This document shows, one piece after another, positions 36,201-46,587 of a stretch of 64,000 nt of DNA. This stretch comes from Ambrosia x helenae (lineage: Eukaryota > Streptophyta > Magnoliopsida > Asterales > Asteraceae): contig CM061234.1 in the NCBI GenBank assembly GCA_030844895.1, positions 13,761,573 through 13,825,572 of the forward strand. Reading direction: 5' to 3'. Below the pieces are notes generated by a model. That model was given only the letters and a program-made list of their open reading frames with translations. It did not search any database and was not told where the DNA came from. How positions within the stretch are numbered: position 1 is the first letter of the stretch; each line of letters starts with the position of its first letter. A program made the position numbers and the translations under genes.

Positions 36201-36640
36201 TTGTGCAGCCTGAATACTCATATGTGGATGGAGATGGAACAGTCCCTGCCGAGTCTGCAATGGTAGGATCCCTACCTTAAACATCATATATATCGTCGTA
36301 TGTTTATGTGCCCCTCCCTTTAAATAGTTAGGTCAAACATATCAGTTATTTAACTTCAAATTTGATGACTTTTTATCAAAATCTTCGGGGATCGAGTGAT
36401 TACCCAAGTTTGAGTTATCAACAAAGATGATTTAGAACACGTTTTTTTATCCTGAAGCTGAAATGTGATGTACAGGCAGATGGATTTAAAGCAATAGAGC
36501 GAGTAGGAATCCCTGGAGCTCACCGGGCGCTACTAAGAGATGAGATGGTATTTGAATACATACAGAAGTGGTTGGGAATCCAAGAACGTAGCGGGTCACG
36601 AGTAAAGAGCTCTAAAGTTGTTGATGTTGGTTCATGTTGA
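30274..36640 (+). CDS. LCAT3: Phospholipase A(1) LCAT3-like
   Basis: Eleven exons with GT/AG borders join in phase to 443 residues plus stop: 30274-30484, 33673-33764, 33868-33995, 34202-34337, 34452-34503, 34697-34797, 35004-35183, 35386-35543, 36011-36065, 36209-36262 and 36476-36640. The protein starts MVGRSRKWWCF and contains DPVLLVTGVGGSILNSKPK, GLYAIDILDPSY, KGTTLFGYGYDFRQSNR, the lipase elbow NLISHSMGG (Ser174), VDGDGTVPAES (Asp380) and GAHRALLRDE (His405), the expected Ser-Asp-His triad. Length and sequence fit the LCAT3/PLA1 branch (a cytosolic phospholipase A1 that removes sn-1 acyl chains) rather than the sterol acyltransferase PSAT branch. The substrate is inferred from the family. 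The 3.2 kb first intron has absorbed a Helitron, a Harbinger element and a hAT MITE, yet no coding damage is visible. Confidence 0.93.
30534..31573 (-). mobile_element. Helitron in LCAT3 intron 1 (1040 bp)
   Basis: Minus-strand 5' end TCTATTAATATATATGAAAG at 31573, preceded by A. The 3' end has hairpin CCCCGGGA-CCC-TCCCGGGG, then TAATCAG, then CTAG (30534-30537) followed by T. There is no TSD, as expected for Helitrons. A second terminus-like hairpin lies inside at about 30916-30945, and a CCACGTGGCA...CGCCACGTCAGCAA segment occurs twice (about 30850-30910 and 31490-31545), so the element seems to contain a head-to-tail partial duplicate. Confidence 0.8.
31691..32517 (-). mobile_element. PIF/Harbinger element with NAM-associated-domain remnant (827 bp)
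   Basis: Flanked by TAA target sites (31688-31690, 32518-32520), with termini GACCCTGTGTAGTGGGG and the complement of CCCCAGTACGGGTGGTC. TAA/TTA 3 bp TSDs are diagnostic of PIF/Harbinger. On the minus strand 32023-32200 reads MDQRVAQNKRFVDIQEAR, EKDIEFLSKPIDHLEGEALL and MHHRQEILAKYNLQ then stop. This resembles the NAM-associated C-terminal domain found in Harbinger accessory proteins. The CCTCGCCTCTTGAATGTCGA segment is duplicated at 32131 and 32208, disrupting the frame. Confidence 0.8.
33157..33310. mobile_element. hAT-type MITE (154 bp)
   Basis: Termini CAGGGGCGGAT and the complement of ATACGCCACTG are flanked by an exact 8 bp TSD, TTTGGGGT (33149-33156 and 33311-33318). It lies in LCAT3 intron 1 and has no coding capacity. 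Confidence 0.85.
34028..34099. mobile_element. Very short palindromic MITE (about 72 bp)
   Basis: TTAAGGGGTGTTTGGATGTG faces CGCATCCAAATATCCCTTAA, near-perfect 22 bp arms with a 28 bp centre. The GGGTGTTTGGAT terminus is a common plant MITE end. It lies in LCAT3 intron 3. Confidence 0.75.
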
Positions 36641-37177
36641 ACAATATATAATGATTTTGTATCCTAGTAATTCATAATCCTATGAAGGGAAGAACATAAA
36701 GGTATTAATTAGGAGGTTATTGTCATCATTGATGAAGTGGGCATGTATGTATGTATGTATGCCTTGGGAAATAAGTGTTGCTTGCCACCATGGGTTGTCA
36801 TCAGTTTGTAATATTTGACAAAATGGTTAAATTAGTTGTTAGATATGTTGTATCGCTTTGTATGCCTTGTACTTGACTTGCCTAAGTGATGGTGTTCTTG
36901 ACCATTGATGAAGTGGTCATGTAATGGTGTTCTTTATTTCAAAGCCACGACACAGAAACCGTCTCCCCAGCCTCTGCCGCTCCCTCTGCCTCTGTCGCAT
37001 GCTGCGTCCGCCTATGTTGCACGGGAACTGGTACGGGAACGAGAAACGGGTACGGGAACGGGAAACGGCAAAACTCAAAAAATCAAGAAACGGGTACGGC
37101 ACGGGTACGGAAATAAATACATAAAATAAATAAATATATATTATAGATAATGTAGCAGAAACCCCAAAATATATTCA
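36641..37177. other. LCAT3 3' flank and hAT terminus-like sequence
   Basis: The first 250 bp are the LCAT3 3' UTR and flank. From about 37010 (TTGCACGGGAACTGGTACGG) a GGGAACGGGTACGG-rich stretch resembles hAT subterminal repeats. This fits the hAT transposase remnant that follows on the minus strand. A TSD was not found. Confidence 0.45.
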
Positions 37178-37771
37178 TACGTTGATGTAAACTTAAAAAA
37201 ATTCATACATTTTTCAAACATAATCATAAATCTTTCAAAATTCATACATCTTCTAAGGCAAAGGCAATCAAATATTATCAATCAAATTGTTTTCAAGATC
37301 CGGGTCATCTAGTGAAAGATCCGCAAACTGCAAAAAGCCTACATCTTCCATCGAGTCAAAAGTATCTCCACCAATATCCCACATCTTCAAGTCATCATCA
37401 TTGGAAGCCCTAGATAAAAGTCAGAGATTATTGTGTACGTAAACCAAGTCTTGAGCCCGACTAGTAGTCAATCTGTTCCTCCTAGGAGAGTGAATAAATG
37501 CGTAGGTGCTCAAATTACGCTCAGCACATGAAGAGGAACTAGGTTGTCCTAGTAATTTAAAAGCCAAAGTCTGGAGAAGAGGAGTTCCAGCACCAAAGTT
37601 AGCTCACCAACTCTTGGGTTCCATCTCATCCATCTTTGTAATACATATTAAATCTTGAAAAGGACCACCCTTCATCGAAAACAAAGCATACTCTTCCAAG
37701 ACTCTACTATGCTCATCTTTATTTGGAAACAATCTTTTAAAACATTTCTGCCTTTCATCTGAAACTTCTCC

Positions 37772-37883
37772 ATCCCTATGTGGAGCAACTCTTGCAGAAT
37801 CCCCAAGCAACCAAGAATCACTATAATATCCCTATGTGGAGCAACTCTTGCAGAATCCCCAAGCAACCAAGAATCACTATAAT
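37772..37883. repeat. 56 bp tandem duplication
   Basis: Two adjacent identical or near-identical 56 bp copies starting ATCCCTATGTGGAGCAACTC. They are absent from unit 2 of the larger duplication, so they arose afterwards. Confidence 0.85.
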
Positions 37884-38054
37884 ATCTACAACATCCAAAA
37901 GTAAAAATATAAATACATAATAGAAATCAAACATATAGTATTAAATCACATACCTTGGATTTAAAGAGTGAGCTAAACAATGAAGAGGAGTGTTGTTCTT
38001 CGCCCATCGAGCCACTAAAATTTTATGGACATCATAAAAGATACTATGAGCAGA

Positions 38055-39147
38055 CTAGCGGAAAACCCGCGCGTTGCAGCGGGACTATTAAAAAGAACAA
38101 AAAATAGGCAAAAACATTGAATCACGCACACATGTGGCGGCGAGTTAACTCAACAGATTAAAAAAAAAGTTAAAAATTATAGAAAAATTTAGGTAAGTCA
38201 GAACCGTAACATAACCACATAAAAAGGAAATAAAAAACTAAAAACAAACTTTCATGATTTCTTCGCGTATACTTGGATGACTTGTATATTATCACACACA
38301 ATTCTCTTTTAAACAAAACTTACATTCAAAGGTATATAAAGATAGAACCAATAAAGGAACTTCTATTTTCTCCATAACATAAGTTTTCATTTTCAATATT
38401 TTCCCCCTAGGGTATTAGGAATACAAAATTTTATAATGATATTTGTATAGCACAAATTATCAAATAATACTTGTCTATCAAACATCCATGGCTTTTTATT
38501 AATAATTATTCAACTAAATTATAACGTATTAAAATCATCATAACAATTCAACATCTAATTTTCGCATATTACAATATGTCAAAAACTTTTTGAAGAAGAA
38601 AATTCACTTTCATCTAATTTAATCATGATTTGTTGACGTAGTTACATGAAACCTTTGTTTGAAATTCGTCATAAACATAAACTTTTTTATCTGGTCATGA
38701 ATCCAGTGACATAGAGTTATGATCAGATTAGGCATGTTTACGTGTATGAATATAACGTAATAATTTTAAAATGCAAAGCGTTGCATCATGATTAAAAACA
38801 CAACATTCATTATTGATTTCTTATAGTATTATCAAGTTTATAAAACGTTAACTTTTATAAAGTATCTAATTCTATATAAAATATTAAAACAAAACATGTA
38901 GCATATGAATTATTTTTTATATTTTTCTATTTAATGTGTTCAAAGTAATTGTAAAATTAAATGTCATGAGCTCTCATAAGCATCACTTAACTCTTGCCTT
39001 CATTGTGATTAAATATGGTGTTCAAAAGACAAAATTACCCTCAAAAAGTAGTTTTTATATGCATTGGGTGTTGTACCATAAGCAATTGAACTTGTACCTC
39101 TTATTTTTTAAGAAGTCCTTGTCAAATGCTTTATAATATAGTATAGA
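38055..39147 (-). mobile_element. Helitron with paralogous empty site (1093 bp)
   Basis: Minus-strand 5' end TCTATACTATATTATAAAGC at 39147. The 3' end has hairpin CCCGCTGCAACGCGCGGG, then TTTTCCG, then CTAG (38055-38058). It sits exactly between A and T. The second unit of the duplication (about 40500-40510) preserves the uninterrupted sequence GAGCAGATAATTGACG, confirming both boundaries and the lack of a TSD. No coding region was recognised inside. Confidence 0.93.
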
Positions 39148-39426
39148 TAATTGACGTCTTTCTTTCTTGTAAATCTCGGCCTTCACTTTCTCGATCATTA
39201 AATCCCACATTTCATAAACCAAGTGCAAACATGGTTTGTCTATGTCACAAAATCTTATCATATCATATATAGGTCCTGTAAAACTAAGAATATATGACAC
39301 CTTATCTCACCACTCATCATCCAAAATCTTCTCCTTAACAATGCTTGCTTTCACCGTGTCATCTTCTCTATAAGCAGCCCACTCTTCGCTTTTGACCATT
39401 TCTTGAAGAGGCCTTCTAACAAGTTT

Positions 39427-39684
39427 TAATCTCAACCGATGGCGGAAACATCGAGGTGTCACGTAGTGACGATTGTTCAATAGCTAATGGACTAGAAATA
39501 TAAATATTGATACATTCAATGGAATAGTTATTACATTGAAAAAATACAACAATTAAAAACTAGCAATCTAAACTAAAATATATTAAATCTCAATCTAAGT
39601 CGAAGTTCAAAAAGCTTAGAAGTGATCTCATAAGAACTTGAAACATGTACGAAAATAATTTTTGTCAATACAAAATGTATTGGT
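39427..39684 (+). mobile_element. LTR-family fragment in unit 1
   Basis: AACCGATGGCGGAAACATCG and the following 240 bp match 23440 onward and 40793-41041. The TGTAACACCCC start is missing. The sequence is fused directly to hAT coding remnant (GTTTTAATCTC). Confidence 0.5.
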
Positions 39685-39772
39685 TACGTTGATGTAAACT
39701 TCAAAATTCATACATTTTTCAAAGATAATCATAAATCTTTTAAAATTCATACATCTTCTAAAGCAAAGACAA

Positions 39773-40836
39773 TCAAATATTATCAATCAAATTGTTTTCA
39801 AGATCCGGGTCATCTAGTGAAAGATCTGCAAACTGCAAAAAGCCTACATCTTCCATTGAATCAAAAGTATCTCCACCAATATCCCACATCTTCAAGTCAT
39901 CATCATTGGAAGCCCTAGATAAAAGTAAGAGATTATTGTGTACGTAAACCAAGTCTTGAGCCCGACTAGTAGTCAATATGTTCCTCCTAGGAGAGTGAAT
40001 AAATGCGTAGGTGCTCAAATTACGCTCAACACATGAAGAGGAACTAGGTTGTCCTAGTAATTTAAAAGCCAAAGTCTGGAGAAGAGGAGTTCCAGCACCA
40101 AAGTTAGCCCACCAACTCTTGGGTTCCATCTCATCCATCTTTGTAATACATATTAAATCTTGAAAAGAACCACCTTTCATCGAAAACAAAGCATACTCTT
40201 CCAAGACTCTACTATGCTCATCTTTATTTGGAAACAATCTTTTAAAACATTTCTGCCTTTCATCTGAAAGATCTCCATCCCTATGTGGAGCAACTCTTGC
40301 AGCATCCCCAAGCAACCAAGAATCACTATAATATCTACAACATCCAAAAGTAAAAATATAAATACATAATAGAAATCAAACATATAGTATTAAATCACAT
40401 ACCTTGGATTTAAAGAGTGAGCTAAACAATGAAGAGGAGTGTTGTTCTTCGCCCATCGAGCCACTAAAATTTTATGGACATCATAAAAGATACTACGAGC
40501 AGATAATTGACGTCTTTCTTTCTTGTAAATCTCGGCCTTCACTTTCTCGATCACTGAATCCCACATTTCATAAACCAAGTGCAAACATGGTTTGTCTATG
40601 TCACAAAATCTTATCATATCATATATAGGTCCTGTAAAACTAAGAATATATGACACCTTATCCCACCACTCATCATCCAAAATCTTCTCCTTAACAATGC
40701 TTGCTTTCACCGTGTCATCTTCTCTATAAGCAGCCCACTCTTCGCTTATGACCATTTCTTGAAGAGGCCTTCTAACAAGTTTTAATCTCAACCGATGGCG
40801 GAAACATCGAGGTGTCACGTAGTGACGATTGTTCAA
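39773..40836 (-). pseudogene. hAT transposase C-terminal remnant, unit 2
   Basis: Minus-strand frame 40390-40836 (EEWAAYREDDTVKAS, DDEWWDKVSYILSFTGPIYD, RWAKNNTPLHCLAHSLNPRY) leads into 39773-40315. That part contains the hAT dimerisation core: SWWANFGAGTPLLQTLAFKL, LGQPSSSSCVERNLSTYAFI, then RAQDLVYVHNNLLLLSR. A short non-coding or intron-like gap (40316-40389) separates them. The N-terminal zinc finger and the catalytic part are missing, so it is a fragment. It would be the intact template from which unit 1 decayed. Confidence 0.8.
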
Positions 40837-41629
40837 TAGCTAATGGACTAGAAATATAAATATTGATACATTCAATGGAATAGTTTATTACATTGAAAAA
40901 ATACAACAATTAAAAACTAGCAATCTAAACTAAAATACATTAAATCTCAATCTAAGTCGAAGTTCAAAAAGCTTAGAAGTGATCTCATAAGAACCTGAAA
41001 CATGTACGAAAATAATTTTTGTCAATACAAAATGTATTGGTGAGCATACCCGTTTGATATATATATTAAGAAAAGTTAGCAATTCATGTGTAATATATTG
41101 TTTGCAAAATGTAATAATTGGTATCCGGGTCAAATCAACCATGTGAAAGGAAAGGAAATATATATAGTATGCGCTAGTAGTAATGCAATACATAGCAATG
41201 ACAAGGACTCTCAACAGAGTCACAAGGGTATATACCATAGTACTATTCATTGAAATGCTAGGCCGCAATGGTTAATGATTTTGACAAGTCATAGATACAC
41301 AAAATAACACAAAGCAAACACACATGAGAATTGCACTTAGTGGAAAGAAATAGTAATATGACATAAGGTACATGAGTAGCCCCAAACAATAAAATGAAAA
41401 AGGAAAAAGATATACTCATGCTAACCAAGAAACTACCAAAGTGGTTAGTTGAAGGCAAAGGAACCCCAAATGATCCAAACCTAAACTGTAAAGTATAGTC
41501 TATGAATAAGTGGACTTAAAGTCAAGGGTTTTAATAGAGAGTTATTTATTTTGTATGAAACCATTTCCAAAAAAAAAAAAAAATATATTCAACTAAGTGT
41601 AATTAATCTTGAAGACTTAAAATGTAGAA
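40789..41629 (+). mobile_element. LTR-family fragment in and after unit 2
   Basis: Continues the AACCGATGGCGG family past the duplication end into GGTGAGCATACCC and an AT-rich body, parallel to 23440-24100. No coding sequence. The right end is not defined because a SINE is inserted at 41630. Confidence 0.45.
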
Positions 41630-41948
41630 CCACCCACCTTATGATATGGAGTGGTAAGCCAAGTGATGGTTAGAGCCTACCCTTATAGAGGGGACAATCC
41701 TGATGGCAACCCCGGTTTCTATTACCGTGCATTTACTCCAGAGAGACTTGCCTCTTGTGGAGGCTGTAACATCTGTCAAATGGCAGGTGGCGAGAAATTT
41801 TCCGGGCGGGAGCCTTATGCCTACCACCACCCCAGCGTGGAACCGATTCAGACAACATAATTTGGGTGTGTGAGTGAGGACAGGACCTGCAAGAGCGGGT
41901 GTGAAGTACTCTGCCACCTCCAAATGAGACCTTCACCTTCCAAAAAAA
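41630..41948 (+). mobile_element. SINE (319 bp)
   Basis: Flanked by the 15 bp TSD ACTTAAAATGTAGAA (41615-41629 and 41949-41963) and ending CACCTTCCAAAAAAAA. The body has GTGATGGTTAGAGCCTACCC near the head and no coding capacity. The minus-strand frame at 41639-41923 is incidental. Its 3' tail is shared with the SINE at 42998. Confidence 0.85.
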
Positions 41949-41963
41949 ACTTAAAATGTAGAA

Positions 41964-42982
41964 ATAATTTAATATTAAACTTAACTTTAAACCTACATCC
42001 ATATAAGTCAAATTAGATAGACAATATAAATAGAAAAATATATAAATAAATAAATAATATTTCGATATTTCTGTTTGGAATTTTTGAAATTAGAGAATTT
42101 AGTAAAAGGCACTATATCATCATCACTAGTTCATATTCTTAGGATTCATAATTTAATATAAAAAAATTATATTTTCATGTGCATGTGCACAGTAAAAAAA
42201 ACCAAAATGTAGAGGATGAATCATGAATCCAAACAATGACCATATTTGCTAGAAGTGGATCAGAAACTCTTCGTCTCCTCCACAACTCAAACCCTTGAAC
42301 CAACCCAAACATCAACTCCAAAATCCTTTTTTATTGGTTACAGTAAGAATCATGGACCTTTTGTCCGGAATAAATGACATAATAGTTAGCATTTTATTTA
42401 CCTCGAGTGGTGTTTGGTTTACAACCGAAGAGTCTAGCCGGAGCGCTAGCGACGATGGCAGAACTTAAATCACAGAGAGTTGATATCGTGAGGGGAACAA
42501 ATAGGTGAGTGGTGTATATCCGAAAAACGAGAGGAACTTGGTATTTATAATCGTGACGAGAAACCGACTCAACGGTTAAGTCAATGATTGGCGAATGCCC
42601 CAATGTTGTTTGTAGTGGCGGTGGTCGAAGTAAAATTGGTCGGGACAGGGAGCCGAGAGGAGGTGGTTCAGTGAGAATGTTGTTCGACAATGCTTGTCAA
42701 AATTTAGACAAGCCGATCAAAAATGGAGATTAACTATGCAAATTAGACTATATAATCAATAGTGAAGGGTCTTGGATTTGGTTTATTGTCGTTGACCGTT
42801 TCATTAGAAAAGGAAACAAAACAATAATAACGGTGGGTAATACTCTCATAAATTATTCGATACGTTTTGTTGTCCAATGAAACATTTAAATTTAATAATT
42901 ATAATTAAAGTTAGTAATAGGAAAGCTAAATCATTTCGGTTACAGCGTATGAATTGTGAACAGTTTATGAATTGTCAAACTA
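41964..42982. other. Intergenic, one uncertain minus-strand frame
   Basis: Mostly AT-rich. A 98-codon minus-strand frame (42394-42690) has no recognisable domain and is probably chance or a captured fragment. Confidence 0.35.
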
Positions 42983-42997
42983 TTTAGCTTCACATTT

Positions 42998-43202
42998 GGG
43001 AGAGGTGGGAGGATTTACCTCTTCGGAGGGTTCCCGTCCGGGCTTGGTCTTGAGTTCGAATCCTGCACACCACGAAAAAATTCCCTGTAACGGTTTGAGA
43101 TAACTTCAAAGTGGACACCGGTGCGTGGGTAGTGATTCGAACTTGGGTTGAGGGGTTGTCTATCGATTGGTTTCACCGCTAAAGTACACCTTCCAAAAAA
43201 AA
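42998..43202 (+). mobile_element. SINE (205 bp)
   Basis: Flanked by the 15 bp TSD TTTAGCTTCACATTT (42983-42997 and 43203-43217). It has a B box (GAGTTCGAATCCTG) near 43051 and ends CACCTTCCAAAAAAAA. Confidence 0.88.
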
Positions 43203-43254
43203 TTTAGCTTCACATTTAATAGCATCAATTTGAGTTGCTTAATTTAATAATGAA

Positions 43255-44572
43255 TCTATTCTATCTGTATTAATAAAAGAAAACACATGAGGGACTCCCT
43301 CATGAATTCTCCAAGTTTATTATTCAATACAATACAATAAATTAAAAAATAATTATATATACATTAGTTTTAAAACTTTCATCAATAGTACTAACGGAGT
43401 TACTATTCAACTCTGTTAAGTTACTATTACTATTTAACTCAGTTAAGTTGCTATTTAGCTTAACGGAGTTACTATTCAACTCCGTTAGGTTGCTATTCAA
43501 CTCCGTCAAGTTACTATTTACTCTGCTTTTTTTATTTTTTTTCCCTAAATCCGTTTTTTTTTCTCCGTTAAGTTACTATTTAACTCTATTTTTTTAATTT
43601 TCTTCACTTAACTTTGTTAGGCTACTACTCAATTCCGTCATGTTACTACTCAATTCCGTCATGTTACTACTCAACTCAACTCCGTCAACTACTATCCAAC
43701 TCCGTAAAGTTACTGTTCAAGGCCGTCAAGTTACTATTCAACTACACTCAACGCCGTTAGGTTACTACTCAACTCCGTTAGGCTACTGTTCATCTCCGTT
43801 AGCTTAACGAAGTTACTTTTCAACTACGTTAAGTATTTAACTCCGTCAAGTTACTATTTACTCTGTTTTTTTTTTAATTTTTCCTGCAACTCTTTTTTTT
43901 CTCTGTTAAGTTACTATTTAGCTATTTTTTTAATTTTCTTTACTCAACTCCGTTATGCTACTACTCAATTCCGTCATGGTACAAATCAACTCAGCTCAAC
44001 TCCGTCAACTACTATCGAAGTCCGTCAATTTACTATTCAAGGCCGCCAAGTTACTATTCAACTCCACTCAACGCTGTTAGGTTACTACTAAACTCCGTTA
44101 GGCTACTATTCAACTCCGTTTGCTTAACGGCGTTACTATTGAACTCCGTCAAGTTACTATTTACTATGTTCTTTTAATTTATTTTTTCCCGCAACTCCTT
44201 TTTTCCCTCCGTTAAGTTACTATTTAACTATGTCTTTTTTAATTTTCTTTACTCAACTCCGTTAGGGTACTACTCAATTCTGTCATGTTACTACTCAACT
44301 TAACTCAACTCCGTTAACTACTATCCAACTCTGTCAAGTAACTATTTAAGGCCGGCAAGTTACTATTCAGCTCCGTTAATTATTGGTTCGCCACATTATC
44401 CGAAAGCCAATATTCTTGCAACTTATACACCAGTAACAAACACTAGGAAATTAAAAGCAAGGCTGTTGTAATACTAAAAGAAATTGCGTCGTCCTTCCAC
44501 TGTTGTGCGTACATACACAGAACTAGATACTGGTTTAACCTAGGCGCAACGCGCCGCCTCGATTACCACTAG
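43255..44572 (+). mobile_element. Helitron carrying a minisatellite (about 1.32 kb)
   Basis: The 3' end has hairpin GGCGC-AAC-GCGCC (44543-44555), then 13 nt, then CTAG (44569-44572) followed by T. A matching 5' end is TC at 43255 preceded by A (TCTATTCTATCTGTATTAAT). The 5' base could also be the TC at 43259-43265. Nearly the whole interior is the CTCCGTTAAGTTACTATT array. Confidence 0.7.
43385..44375. repeat. CTCCGT-TACTATT minisatellite with higher-order period
   Basis: Degenerate 17-25 bp units of the form CAACTCCGTYAAGTTACTAT are repeated some 40 times. They are grouped into larger blocks that restart with AAGTTACTATTTACTCTG and a T-rich spacer at about 43508, 43850 and 44148 (spacing about 342 and 298 bp). 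Confidence 0.85.
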
Positions 44573-44582
44573 TTATATTAAT

Positions 44583-44706
44583 TAATTATATTAATAATCA
44601 TAGTTGTAACAGATTTCATTAAAAACCGATTGAATGATTTATGTTATTCATATAGATAGATTCTCATTCAATCTGTTTTAATGATTTTTGTTACAACTAT
44701 AATTAT
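44583..44706. repeat. Foldback (inverted repeat) sequence
   Basis: AATCATAGTTGTAAC...CGATTGAATGA faces TCATTCAATCTG...GTTACAACTATAATTA, giving imperfect arms of about 50 bp. It may be a small MITE. The following (AATAT)n tract is the insertion site of the solo LTR. Confidence 0.65.
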
Positions 44707-45139
44707 TTATATAATAAGTAAAATTCAATATAATATAATATAATATAATATTGTGACACCCGGCATGTTCGGCTTAAACATATTAGTAACATCTAAGTCT
44801 ACCTTAGCGAGAAACGTTTATAAACAAACTTAACTAGGTTAGTTGAGTCGGGTCAAGTTAGGATTGTCCAGGGTACAATGATCTGGAGGATCATTGGGAG
44901 TCATTTTGGTAATACACTAGTACCGGGTTCCGTTGTTGGTGACATTACATGAACTAATTAAGTATATGTGTAGATTATGGGTCGTGTGGTGGATTATATA
45001 CATAGATGTGTTTAAATTATGTGTAAATGATTATCTGTGCTTAAATGTGTTAAATATAGACTAAGGATGCATGCTTATGTGTTAAGATGTGTTAGAATGC
45101 GTTAAACACGACAAACTGGAAAATTAGTTAAAAAGGGGT

Positions 45140-45315
45140 TCTGGTTCGACCACTTCGAGTGGTCGAAGGAGAAGAAAAGTGTCTGGTTCGACCCATGCAA
45201 GTGGGCGAACCAGGGAAGTGGAATTTGAGGAATTCCCTTCGACCAAACAGGGCTCATTCAACCCTGTGAAAGGGGCGAAGGAGACCACATTCGACCAATG
45301 AATTGGTGCGAAGGA
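45140..45315. repeat. Cluster of four TTCGACC hairpins upstream of LTR TATA box
   Basis: The first hairpin is perfect: TTCGACCACT (45145-45154), loop TCG, AGTGGTCGAA (45158-45167). Three more of the same design, each with one or two mismatches, follow at about 45183-45213, 45258-45281 and 45289-45313. Confidence 0.75.
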
Positions 45316-45322
45316 AGATTAG

Positions 45323-45330
45323 TATAAATA
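45323..45330 (+). promoter_or_regulatory. TATA box of the LTR promoter
   Basis: TATAAATA, 10 bp after the hairpin cluster. The same box lies at the same relative place in copy 1 (8375-8382, minus). Confidence 0.65.
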
Positions 45331-46587
45331 CCAACCTTTGTCATTTTTCATCATTTCACAAACCCTAACCGTCCCAAAACGCTCTCAAACGATCTTAAAC
45401 ACTAAGGAAGGAGTTTTTGCTCTTCCTTTTCATAATCTAACCCATCTACAACATCTAAACAAGAATCCAAGGTGTGTTCATAATCCTAAACCTTTTTAAA
45501 AGCATTTTAATTCGTTTTCATCTAACCCTAATTGTCCGGATCTGTTCTAAGGGTACTTTCATGATTAAAAACCTTTTAAACATCTTTCTAAATCAAAAAA
45601 TGATCATTTAACATAGGTTTTCATGATGAATAACATATGTAAATTGTGTATTATGTGGTGTTATGTGTTGTTCAATGATTTGCTGCTATATCAATGGTAT
45701 AAACATGATATAGGATTGTTGTTAATAATTGGAATATTGTTGTCTAGGGTTAGGATTGGATATATTGATATTTGGGGGTTTTATTGGATTAATACTTGAT
45801 GTATGAATATTTATGATCAATAAAATGAATAAGAAAGATCGGATAATCGACAAATTGAGTATTTTAAGCTAAGCATGAATCGATTTCAAAAGTTTCCAAA
45901 TTGGGTAAATAATTCATGCATGAAAGTGATGTTTCCATAATCTTTACCATTTTGGGAAAGGGCTAAAACGGACGTATTATCGGGGAAATCGGTGGGGTTT
46001 TGTAGGGATAAGTTATCCATGCTTGACTGCTGTGTTTGATGATGTTTCGGGTCGTTTTGAATGTGTTTGAAGCGTTTTTAGGAAAAATTATACAACAGGG
46101 GCGAACCTGGCCTCCTTCGACCAGTCGATGGTGCGAAGGAGGGATCCAGGGTCGAACCTGGGTTTATATTGGACGAATGTGATAAAACGGGCGAAGGAAG
46201 CATCAAACGGTCGAACGAGATGTAAAACGGGCGAAGGAGACAAAAAGGTGCGAAGGAGACTTAAAACTGACTGGTTCAACCGTTCTGATGCAGAAATGAG
46301 ATTTTTGATACAAACTAAGTGTTTTATGCTTGAACCTTGTGTGTAATCTATGTGTACTTGATTAGTTAGGGTAATGGGTCACCAACGGGATGTCGGGTCG
46401 GTCTAGTGTGTCAGTTAAACATTTAAACACGTTTTAAAACATACTTGGTCACGATCTGGACAATCAGGGACTAGATAACCTTATGGTTATTAGTCGGAAC
46501 ACTTATGTGAACATTTTGATAGATCTCCGGTTGAGGGATTATCAAGGGCTAAACATCTTTACTTATATTTGAAGAACGCTACTTAAG

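Larger units (their letters stand above)
37259..39430 (-). pseudogene. hAT transposase C-terminal remnant, unit 1 (split by Helitron)
   Basis: Same sequence as unit 2 but with extra damage. Stops interrupt the dimerisation-domain part, a 56 bp tandem duplication (37772-37827/37828-37883) repeats APHRD...LGDSARV coding, and the Helitron at 38055-39147 separates the domain from the upstream piece (FTGPIYDMIRFCDIDKPCLH). It cannot encode a working transposase. Confidence 0.75.
37178..41041. repeat. Tandem duplication (unit about 1357 bp) of hAT plus LTR remnant
   Basis: Unit 1 is 37178-39684 and unit 2 is 39685-41041. Both start TACGTTGATGTAAACTT and end CAAAATGTATTGG(T). Subtracting the 1093 bp Helitron and a 56 bp internal duplication leaves unit 1 at 1358 bp, against 1357 bp for unit 2. 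Each unit contains the C-terminal half of a hAT transposase on the minus strand followed by a start of the AACCGATGGCGG LTR family. Divergence between units is low by eye. Confidence 0.85.

Noticed and set aside
44735..44751. The AATAT direct repeats as a firm TSD for solo LTR copy 2.
   Set aside because: Both flanks are (AATAT)n, so any 5 bp would match. The termini, not the TSD, support the call.
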